Positions 40,731 to 49,300 of a stretch of DNA of 64,000 nt are shown here, one piece after another; position 1 is the stretch's first letter, and each line of letters begins with the position of its first letter. The DNA is from Bin16 sp965206315 (GTDB taxonomy: Bacteria > Chloroflexota > Dehalococcoidia > Lucifugimonadales > Australimonadaceae). The DNA is taken from contig OZ242210.1 in the NCBI GenBank assembly GCA_965206315.1, forward strand, positions 1,922,001 through 1,986,000, written 5' to 3'. The notes under the pieces were generated by a model, which was given only the letters and a program-made list of their open reading frames with translations, was not told where the DNA came from and searched no databases. The position numbers and the translations under genes were made by a program.

Positions 40731-42565
40731 CAGCCGCTGTTGCGATGGCGTCGCAACTCCTCGACGAGCGCGGGCACGAACTCCTGCCAGTCTGCCATCA
40801 CGCCTATGTCCGACTGGCCACGGAAGAACGCTGCGCGGCGGTCGTTGTTGACCGCAAGCACCGTTCCCGCACGCTGTATCCCGACTGCATGGTTGAAATC
40901 GCCCCGCACGCCGATGCCCACGTACACGCGCGGCGCGATGGAGCGTCCCGTCAGTCCCACCTGCCGCTGCCGCGGCATCCACCCCGCTTCCACCACGTCC
41001 CGCGTGCAGATGAGGTCTGCACCCAGCAGCGCCCGCAGTTCCTCCAGTTCAGAGATGTGCTCCGGCCCGCCGACGCCCATGCCGACGCAAACGACCGCGC
41101 GCGCCTTGTCCAGTGCGGCCGCGTCGTCGTCCGGCGCAGCGTGAAACGCCACTCGCGTCAGGCCGTCGCTCGGTAGAGTAGATTTTTCCATGGTCTCTAC
41201 TGGAACGCTCCTGGCCGGGTTGGGTTGCAGGGCGCTGAACACGCCGGGCCGCACCGTCGCCATGTTGGGGAGTGTGCGCGAGTAGATGGGTGCGACGATG
41301 TTGCCGCCGAACGCCGGTTTGAGCTGCGCCAGCCCCGAGTTGTCCACGTCCAACCCGATGCAGTCGCCGGTGAGGCCGAGGTTCAGCCGGGCGGAGACGC
41401 GTGCCGCCAGGTCGCGGCCGTTTGGTGTCGAAGGCAGCAGCACTGCGAACGGCTGCCGCTCAGTGATGGCCTCCGCCAGCACCGCTGTATATGCAGCCGT
41501 GGAGTAGGCCGCCAGTCCGCTGCCGGATGCCACCATCACTATGTCGGCGCCTGCATGTCCCAGGATTGCCGCGTGATTTGCAGCCTCCTCCCCGCCGATG
41601 ACGAATGCGGCGACGAGGCCGCTCAGGGCATCCGCGACAGGCTGCGCGGCTGCCAGCATCTCGAACGTAACGGGGCGCAGCCCGCTCTCATCCGCTTCCG
41701 CGACCACCCACAGCTCCGGCCCGCCGCCGGGGCGAGTGTCGGCTGCTGTGGCCGAGGCGTCCGCTGCGTCGGCATCGGCGTCGAGTGCGCCTCGCTCAAC
41801 GAGCGCCGCGACGGCCTCACGCGCCATATCTGCCACGCTGCCCTCCTGGACCAGTCTGCCCTCGCGCGACGGTTCGATCTGCCGCACCTCGGCAACCCAC
41901 GTAGGCGAGCCTGCTGCCCCGAACTGCGAAACGTCGTCGGAGAGCATCGCGGCGGTCAGCTCCGTTATCTCGCGCTCCTCGGCCTCGCGTACTGCATCGC
42001 GGGGGGCCTGCGCATCATGTGCGACTCCCTCCGTGACCGAGACGAGCAGGGGCAGCGCGCCTTCCACGGTCTCGGTGCCGTTCTCCAGCGCGCGCTCCGC
42101 ACGGACCGTACCGTCCGTCGCAACCTCGAGGCGGCTGACTGCTGTGATCTGAGGGATGCCCAGCATCTCCGCGACCTCCGGACCGACCTGTCCGGTCTCC
42201 GCGTCAACGCTGTTGTTGCCGAACAGGACGAGGTCGTACTCCTCGCGGGAGAGTGCGAGCGCCAGCGCCCGGGAGGTTGCGAGCGTGTCGGCGCCTGCGA
42301 ACGCGAAGTCGTTCAGGTGGAACGCGTCGTCAGCCCCCATCGCCAGGCAGCGCACGAGACCCCGCCGCGCATCGGGCGGCCCCATCGTGTAGACCGCGAC
42401 GCTGCCGCCCAGCGCCTGCTTCAACTCGACCGCGCGGTTCACCGCGAGCACGTCGTATGCGTTCAGTTCGCTCGGCACGCCCTCCCGGACGAGGCGTTTC
42501 GTCTCCGGGTCGAGGCGTATGCGGGATATCGCAGGCACCCACTTTACGCAGACGGCTATCCTCAA
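40730..42565 (-). CDS. Fused electron-transfer flavoprotein (beta-alpha)
   Basis: The start is the TTG at 42565 because AGGAGG lies 4 bases upstream and the protein then begins with LRIAVCVKWVP, the normal EtfB start; it has 611 residues. Residues 1 to about 250 are EtfB/FixA-like (LNAYDVLAVNRAVELK, LFGNNSVDAETGQVGPEVAE). An Ala/Asp linker near 275-290 leads to an EtfA/FixB-like half with the FAD region VCVGMGVGG, RQVGLTGRSIAP and NHAVGIQRAGTVLAVNND. It would carry electrons from dehydrogenases to the quinone pool. The order beta-alpha in one chain is unusual, and no dehydrogenase or ETF-QO is adjacent. Confidence 0.88.
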   Translation of the reverse strand: MRIAVCVKWVPAISRIRLDPETKRLVREGVPSELNAYDVLAVNRAVELKQALGGSVAVYTMGPPDARRGLVRCLAMGADDAFHLNDFAFAGADTLATSRALALALSREEYDLVLFGNNSVDAETGQVGPEVAEMLGIPQITAVSRLEVATDGTVRAERALENGTETVEGALPLLVSVTEGVAHDAQAPRDAVREAEEREITELTAAMLSDDVSQFGAAGSPTWVAEVRQIEPSREGRLVQEGSVADMAREAVAALVERGALDADADAADASATAADTRPGGGPELWVVAEADESGLRPVTFEMLAAAQPVADALSGLVAAFVIGGEEAANHAAILGHAGADIVMVASGSGLAAYSTAAYTAVLAEAITERQPFAVLLPSTPNGRDLAARVSARLNLGLTGDCIGLDVDNSGLAQLKPAFGGNIVAPIYSRTLPNMATVRPGVFSALQPNPARSVPVETMEKSTLPSDGLTRVAFHAAPDDDAAALDKARAVVCVGMGVGGPEHISELEELRALLGADLICTRDVVEAGWMPRQRQVGLTGRSIAPRVYVGIGVRGDFNHAVGIQRAGTVLAVNNDRRAAFFRGQSDIGVMADWQEFVPALVEELRRHRNSG

Positions 42566-42636
42566 GCTTCCTCCTGGCGGCACAGCGACGGAATGCCGCA
42601 CAGTTTAGCGTTTGCGCCGCGTCTGGCGTGCGTTTC

Positions 42637-44157
42637 CTATTCGGCCCCGCGCTGGCGGTACTGCACCGCCTCCGCGAGGTGCGGCATACCGATGACCTCC
42701 TCGCCGCTGAGGTCCGCGATGGTGCGCGCGAGTTTGAGCGTGCGATGGAACGCCCGTGCGGAGAAGTGCATGCGCTCCATCACCGCTCGCGCCAGCCCTT
42801 CGGCCTCGTCGTCCATACGGCAGTACTGCCACACGTCGGACGGCCCCATATCAGCGTTGCACTGTACGCATGACTCGCGGAACCGTGCCTGCTGCACTTG
42901 GCGCGCGTGACAGACGCGCTCTCGGATCCGTGCGGACGGCTCGCCTGTCACGTCGCCCGTGAGCTTCTCGTACTCCACCCGCGGAACGTCGATGAAGATG
43001 TCCATCCTGTCGAGCAGCGGGCCCGATATGCGCTTCTGGTAGCGGCTGAGAAGTTGTGATGAGCAGGTGCATGCCTTCCTCGGGTCGCCGTAGTTGCCGC
43101 AGAAGCACGGGTTCATGGCTCCGACCAGCATGAAACTGGCCGGATACGTGACAGAGCCGTTCGCCCGGCTGATGGTGACGACCTTGTCCTCTATCGGCTG
43201 TCGCAGCACCTCTAGGACGCTGTGTCCGAACTCCGGCAGTTCGTCGAGGAAGAGCACACCTCGGTGGCTCAACGACACCTCCCCCGGCTTGGGGATCCGT
43301 CCGCCGCCTACCAGCCCCGCGTGCGAGATGGTGTGGTGCGGCGCACGGAACGGGCGCGTGGAGACGAGCGGCGTGTCGTCGCGCAGCATCCCGGCGATGC
43401 TGTACACCTTGGTGGTCTCCAACGCCTCGGTAGGGGTGAGGGGCGGCAGTATGGAGGCCATCGCGCGTGCGAGGAGCGTCTTGCCGCTGCCGGGCGGGCC
43501 GGTCATCAGGAGGTTGTGCCCGCCTGCGGCGGCTATCTCCATCGCGCGCTTCGCCTGGTCCTGACCGCGTATGTCCGCCATGTCGATGGCGTAGTCCTGA
43601 GGCGCGATGTGGGAGAGTTCCACGGTGGGCGTGTGGGTCAGGATGGGCGCGTCGCCCCTGATGTGCTCCACGAGTTCGCGGAGGTTCCGTGCGCCGAGTA
43701 CGTCCATCCCCTCAACCAGCACAGCCTCGTCCGCGTTCGTCTGCGGTACCACCGCTGTCCGCATCCCCCGGTCCCGCGCGACGCCGACCATCGGGAGGAT
43801 GCCGTCGGTGTGCCGCAGGTTGCCTTCCAGCGACAGCTCGCCGATGAGGACCGTTTCGCCGAGCATGATGTCGATCTGCCCGCTGCTGGCGAGGATGCCC
43901 ACCGCGATGGGCAGATCGTAGGAGGGCCCTTCCTTGCGGATGTCGGCCGGAGCAAGGCTCACCGTGATGCGCCGCATGGGAAACTCGAACCCGGAGTTGC
44001 GTATCGCGGAGCGCACCCGCTCGCGGGACTCCTGTACCGCTGCGTCCGGCAGTCCCACCACGACGAAGTGTGGCAGGCCGGGCGCAACGTCCACCTCCAC
44101 CTCGATAATCTGCCCGTCGAGTCCGGTCAGCGCACACGTGTTCACCTTGGTCAGCAT
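42637..44157 (-). CDS. comM: ComM/YifB-family Mg-chelatase-like AAA ATPase
   Basis: The protein has 506 residues, with AGAGAGGTGA upstream. The N-terminal Lon-protease-like fold (VNTCALTGLDGQIIEVEVD) is followed by AAA+ Walker A GPPGSGKTLLARA and Walker B VLFLDELPEF, then a C-terminal zinc-like cysteine group (CFCGNYGDPRKACTCS). In naturally competent bacteria ComM is a helicase promoting branch migration during transformation. A TfoX-N protein at 58 kb is the only other competence-related name here. Confidence 0.95.
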   Translation of the reverse strand: MLTKVNTCALTGLDGQIIEVEVDVAPGLPHFVVVGLPDAAVQESRERVRSAIRNSGFEFPMRRITVSLAPADIRKEGPSYDLPIAVGILASSGQIDIMLGETVLIGELSLEGNLRHTDGILPMVGVARDRGMRTAVVPQTNADEAVLVEGMDVLGARNLRELVEHIRGDAPILTHTPTVELSHIAPQDYAIDMADIRGQDQAKRAMEIAAAGGHNLLMTGPPGSGKTLLARAMASILPPLTPTEALETTKVYSIAGMLRDDTPLVSTRPFRAPHHTISHAGLVGGGRIPKPGEVSLSHRGVLFLDELPEFGHSVLEVLRQPIEDKVVTISRANGSVTYPASFMLVGAMNPCFCGNYGDPRKACTCSSQLLSRYQKRISGPLLDRMDIFIDVPRVEYEKLTGDVTGEPSARIRERVCHARQVQQARFRESCVQCNADMGPSDVWQYCRMDDEAEGLARAVMERMHFSARAFHRTLKLARTIADLSGEEVIGMPHLAEAVQYRQRGAE

Positions 44158-44275
44158 TCCCAGTCACCTCTCTGTTGGACCGCCCGCGCTTACTGCTCGG
44201 GCGTGTCACAAGAGGTTAGGGAGCGGACCGTCGATCGCGAAAGGGGCGGATGTCACAATCCTGCGCGCCGGCGCC

Positions 44276-45205
44276 TCACCCTGAAACGAGTTCGATGAAC
44301 TCGCGCATCTTCGCCACGCATTCCTCCGGGTGCTCCAGTTGGAGCAGGTGCGTCGCATCGGGCAGGAAGTCGTAGTCCACGCTCAGCATGTCGCTGAGGT
44401 CCATCGTCGGGAGGTATGAGAACGGAAGGGTCGGGTCCGCTCCGATCACCTTCGTCGGGCATTGGAGCGCCCCGAGGTCGACCGATACGGCGAAAAGCCT
44501 GGCGTAGTCCATGATCTGGGCCTCGTACTCGGGAGGACACCGCAGCACGTAGCCATCCCCATCGGTCTCCTCGCGAAGCGTCGTCCTCGCCATCAGGTCG
44601 CGAGTTCCCGGGACAACGCGTGTGAAGACAGGCGACATCTGCAGGAGTTCGGCGAAGTCTTCACGGCTTCGGAACCGGCGCGAGCGGCGCCGGGCTGATG
44701 CTGACGCGCGTTTGACTGCTGCGTCGAACGCCTCATAGCTCTCGCCCGGCTTGCACAGCGGAGGATCGAACAGGACGAGGCCCGAGAACCTGCTGCCTTC
44801 GGTCGGCGACAACAGCGGCGCCAGCGACGAGAACGAATGAAACACCCCTATCTTCGGTTTCTCTCCCAGAAGGCGGTCGACCGCATCCATGACGAGGTCG
44901 TGGTCGTCGATCAGCGTGGGTATGGTGTGCTCCTTCAGGTCGGTTACGGCGTTCCATCCATGGTTCCTCAGGTCGTAGACCACGACGTCGAAGTCGTCGG
45001 TCAGCAGCGACCAGAAGGGATAGTAGAGATCGATGGCGAGGCTGTTGCCGTGGCTCAGCACCAGCCGGGGGCCGTCCGGGTTGCCGTGCCGCCGCAGGAA
45101 GATGCGCGTCCGGTCGGTCATCTCAATCTCGTGGACCGAGACAGGCTCCGGGATCTTCCAGTGAGGTTGCGGATTATCGGTCAATACTCGGGCTCTCCAG
45201 TTCAT
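44276..45205 (-). CDS. Alpha/beta hydrolase, candidate release enzyme of the PKS locus
   Basis: The protein has 309 residues. VLSHGNSLAIDLYYPF forms the oxyanion loop; the nucleophile is the serine in VFHSFSSL (an elbow without the usual glycines), and the catalytic His is in DATHLLQLEHPEE. It overlaps the 3' end of the phosphopantetheinyl transferase by 32 bases, so it is the fourth gene of the PKS operon. It may act as a stand-alone thioesterase that frees the acyl chain; this is inference from position. The megasynthase has no thioesterase domain of its own. Confidence 0.85.
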   Translation of the reverse strand: MNWRARVLTDNPQPHWKIPEPVSVHEIEMTDRTRIFLRRHGNPDGPRLVLSHGNSLAIDLYYPFWSLLTDDFDVVVYDLRNHGWNAVTDLKEHTIPTLIDDHDLVMDAVDRLLGEKPKIGVFHSFSSLAPLLSPTEGSRFSGLVLFDPPLCKPGESYEAFDAAVKRASASARRRSRRFRSREDFAELLQMSPVFTRVVPGTRDLMARTTLREETDGDGYVLRCPPEYEAQIMDYARLFAVSVDLGALQCPTKVIGADPTLPFSYLPTMDLSDMLSVDYDFLPDATHLLQLEHPEECVAKMREFIELVSG

Positions 45206-45923
45206 GGGCGAGGGCGGCGGCGAACCGCTCGTCCCCGATGTCCTCCAGCCTCCAGGCGACAGACGGCAGGTGCGGAAAGTTGAATACGTCGGCCATGCCG
45301 CCCCTGCGCATCGCGGGAGGCGCCTGGAACCCGGATGGGTCAGTGGAGAACCCCGTGCCCAGTGCCTTGATCAGCGCCTCCTTGAGCGTCCACAGGCGGT
45401 AGAACAGGCGCAGTTTAGCGGGTTCTGGGAGAGCGGCAAGTTCCGTCTGCTCTTCCGACCCCATGACCGCTGCTATCAGTTCGTTCAGGTAGCGTCTCGG
45501 GATGCGCTCTTCGATGTCTACCCCCACCCGTCCCGTCACCGACAGGGCGATCAAGCCGTGGCCGCCGCTGTGACTGACGTTGAAATTGAGTGAAAGATGC
45601 ACTCCCTTCGCTATCGCGAACGGCTTTCCGTGGCTGGATGCGCCGAACGAAAGCTGGGCGTTCCGGCAGCCGAACTGTTCGCAGAGGATGGCGCGCAGTG
45701 CGGCGCGGCAGAGGGTGAACTGGCGGCGCGGCTGGGGCAGGTATTTCCGCCATACCTCCCGCTCCGTCTCGTCCAGCCACCCGTACGCCTCGGTCTCTTG
45801 GGCCGGATCGGGGCTCAGGGCGACGTGCACAACCTGCACGCCCGCTCTCGTCGTGAACGGACTCCACCAGGGGCCCGGAACAGGCGAAAGGCTCTCGGAA
45901 GGAGTCTGGGCAACCATCACCAT
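45174..45923 (-). CDS. Sfp-type 4'-phosphopantetheinyl transferase
   Basis: The protein has 249 residues with GGAGAG 7 bases before the ATG. It transfers phosphopantetheine from CoA to ACP serines. All Sfp motifs are present: FNVSHSGG, VGVDIEE (Mg-binding Asp/Glu) and LWTLKEALIKALGTG. It lies between the discrete ACP (49-base gap) and the hydrolase, so it very likely primes the two ACPs of the PKS system. Confidence 0.95.
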   Translation of the reverse strand: MVMVAQTPSESLSPVPGPWWSPFTTRAGVQVVHVALSPDPAQETEAYGWLDETEREVWRKYLPQPRRQFTLCRAALRAILCEQFGCRNAQLSFGASSHGKPFAIAKGVHLSLNFNVSHSGGHGLIALSVTGRVGVDIEERIPRRYLNELIAAVMGSEEQTELAALPEPAKLRLFYRLWTLKEALIKALGTGFSTDPSGFQAPPAMRRGGMADVFNFPHLPSVAWRLEDIGDERFAAALAHELESPSIDR

Positions 45924-45972
45924 GCCCGTATCTCTCCTGAGAGCCTCTGCCAGTTGCTGGATTCGCAGGGGA

Positions 45973-46215
45973 CTAGCCGCGGGAGTCCAGATGCGCTACG
46001 AGGTCTCCCAGGCTCTGGAACTTGACGCAGTCCTCAGGAGTGAAGGTGAGGTTGAACTCTTCCGCGACCACCTTGGTGAAGGCGACGAAGTCTGCCGAGG
46101 GGACGCCGGCGTCCCGCAGGCTCGAGTTCAGGTCGAGTTCCCGGCCCAGCGGCCGCCCTTCGATCTCCAGGTTCTCGTCGACCAGCTTCCTGATGCGTTC
46201 TTCGGTGGTGGCCAT
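45973..46215 (-). CDS. Discrete acyl carrier protein of the PKS locus
   Basis: The protein has 80 residues, an acidic helical bundle. The attachment serine is S40 in DAGVPSADFVAF; the usual DSL motif is replaced by PSAD, so it differs from fatty-acid AcpP (LGxDSLD). GGAGAGG lies upstream of the ATG. It starts 87 bases after the PKS stop. The PKS ends in KS-AT* without an ACP, which makes this the obvious partner for the terminal KS. Confidence 0.93.
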   Translation of the reverse strand: MATTEERIRKLVDENLEIEGRPLGRELDLNSSLRDAGVPSADFVAFTKVVAEEFNLTFTPEDCVKFQSLGDLVAHLDSRG

Positions 46216-46302
46216 AGGTAACTCCTCTCCTGTGTGTATGGGGATGCGCCCCAGTGTTCAGACACCCTAGCAAGGGGTATATGGAGTGTCAATCTGCATC
46301 GC

Positions 46303-49300
46303 TCAGCACCCGCTCGAGCCCGGTATCAGCCGCTCCAGCGGTTCGACCCAGTGACGGCGGCGTTGGAACGGGTAGCCGGGCAGGGCGACCCGCCGCCGGG
46401 ACTCTCCCGCGAACAACCCCGGGAACGAGAGCGGCAGCCCGGCCTCGTATGCTCCGGCAAGCGCCTCTGCGAAACCGTGGTTCAGGCCCAACTCGACTAC
46501 GAGGTCGCTCCCCGGCTCTTCGGCAAGGCTGCTCACCAGGGGTATGGACGGCGCAGCAACCGCGATTCCGTCGAGAGCCGTTTCCAGGCCATCCGGCACA
46601 CCTGATGCCATCAGTTCCCCACGTCTTGCAGCCGCGCGTAAGCCATCCTCGAGGCTGAACACGCCTGCCGCCTGCGACGCTGAAATCTCGCCAGGGCCGT
46701 GTCCCACCACCACGTCAGGACGCACGCCAACGCTCGACAGGAGCGCCGTCAGTGCGCACTCCAGCGCATAGACCGCAGGCTGCGACCACGCAGGGTCGTC
46801 CAAATCACCCGCCGCGCCGGGACGCCCGAACATCAGGTCCAGCAGCGACGACTCACGGACCTCCCGCAGCACTGCGTCGCACCGGTCCAGCACCGCGCGG
46901 AACACCGGCTCACTCTCGTAGAGCGCCTCCCCTGTCTCCATCCACTGACCGCCTTCGCCGGTGTAGACGAACGCCACCCTGGACGCGGCACGCGGCTCCT
47001 GCTCTTCGGGCATTCCGTCGCGTTCCGCAACCGCCCGCAGCCCATCGCGCAGCGACGCGGCATCGCGGAAGACCACGCCCGCACGGTACGGGAAGTGACT
47101 GCGGCCCACGCTCGCCGTCCACGCCATATCGGACAGCGCTGCACCGTCGGCGGTGCTGTCGGACGGGAACTGTTCGGGATACTCGTCGAGCCACGAGAGA
47201 TACCGTTCCGCCAGCTCCCGTAGGGCCCGGCCTGTCTTTCCCGAGAGCGGTAACAGGCGTGCCCTGCGACCGGCTGACGCTCCATCGAGGGCAGGCTCTG
47301 CGACAGGAACGGCGACCGGCATCGAGGGCCCCGCAGCCCAGCCGTTCCCGGCGCCAGCATCCTCCGGTGCTCCATAGCCCTCCACGATGACGTGCGAGTT
47401 CGTACCCGACATACCGAACGCACTCACGCCCGCCCGAGGCGGACGGCCGGCGACGGTGGGCCAGTTGGTCGTGGCCGTCGTCACCCGCACGGGAAGCTGG
47501 TCCCAGTCCACGTTAGGGTTCGGGTTGTCGAGGTGCAGCTGCTTCGGTATCACGCCGTGCTCCATCGCGAGTACGGCCTTGATGAGGGCGGCTATCCCCG
47601 CTGCGGACTCCAGGTGTCCGATGTTCGTTTTCACCGACCCGATCAGCAACGGGCGGTCTGCTTCTCGCCCCTTACCGTATACAGCGGCCGCTGCACGCAC
47701 CTCGATGGGGTCGCCCAGGTTCGATCCGACCCCGTGCGCTTCCAGGTAGTCCACGTCCGAGGGTTCGACGCCCGCCCGTGCAAGCGCCTCCTCGATCACG
47801 CGCTCCTGCGCCGGGCCCTTCGGAACGGTCAGTCCCATGCTCGCACCGTTCTGGTTGACCGCCGAGCCGCGGATGACTCCCCATATCCGGTCGCCGTCTG
47901 CCTCCGCGTCGCTCAGGCGCTTCAGCACCACGATTCCGCAGCCCTCGCCCCGCACGTAGCCGTCCGCGTCTGCATCGAACGTCCTGCATTCGCCGCTCGC
48001 CGACAGCATGCCGAGGTCGTCCATGAACCTCGTGACCGAGGTGGACAGCACCGTGTTGACCCCGCCCGCAAGCGCGAGGTCAACCTCGCCGTGCTGCAGG
48101 CCGGCGACCGCTTGGTGCACGGCGGCCAGCGAAGACGCGCACGCCATGTCCATGGGCATCGCAGGCCCTTCCAGGCCGAGCGCGAACGCAACCCGGCCAA
48201 CGGTCACGCTGCCGGTGGTGCCGAGGTAGCTGTTGAACCTGCCGCTGGTCTGGATGAGGTCCCGGTACTCGCTGCCGCCGACCCCCGCGTAGACTCCTGT
48301 GCGGCTGCCTCGCAACCGGTCGGGGTCTATGCCCGCGTCCTCGAGCGCCTGCCAGCTCGTCTCCAGCATCATCCGCTGCTGCGGGTCCATCATCCGCGCC
48401 TCGATCGGCGCGATGCGGAAGAACCGGGAGTCGAACAGGTCGATATCCTTCACGAACGCGCCGCGCAGGAAGGTGCTCTCTTTCGCCGCGGGGTCGCCGA
48501 CCGCGCCATACCAGTCGCCGGAGCCCTCGCGGCCGTCTGCGATCGCGCTCTCGCCCGCGATCAGCTGGCGCCAGAAGTCGGAGATATCCTCGGCGCCGGG
48601 GAACCGGCACGCCATCCCGACGATGGCGATGCCGTCCTTCACGTCTGATCGCGGTTGCCCTTCCGGCGTGCGCCGTTCCAAGGGCACCGCCTCGGCAGGC
48701 TCCCCGAGCTCTCCGGCCAGATGACGGGCGAGCTCCGCGACACTCGGGTAGTCGAAAACCACGGTGTTGGGCGCTACGTACTCTCCGGCGAAGGCGCGGT
48801 TCACGCGGTTGCGCAGCTCCACCGCCATCAGCGAGTCCATCCCCAGTTGGGAGAACTCCACCGATGCCGCCGGTGGCGTCGGCAAGCGCATCACGGCCTG
48901 CAACTCCCGCTGCAGGAACGACGCCAGCATCTGCTCGCGCTCCTCCATCGACGCGTCCCAGAGACCGGACAGCACGTCGCCCCGTGAGGCGTTCGCCTCA
49001 GCGGCGCTGTCTTCGGTCGTCGCCAGCAGGTCCTCCAGCAACGGCGGACGTTGCTCGTGGCCCTCCGAGAAGACCTGCCAGTCCACTGACGCCACCATCC
49101 CGGCGGTCATGTTCTGCCGCAGTATCTCGTCGAACGCCTTCAGTCCCTGCTCCGGCGTGATCCAACCTGTTCCGGCGGCCTCCAACTGCCTGGCGATGCG
49201 CTCCCGCTGCTCCTCTGCCTCGCCGAGTCCCGACCACGCGCCCCACGCGATGGTCTGGCCCGGAAGTCCCAGCGCCCGCCGGTGACCGGCGAGTTGGTCG

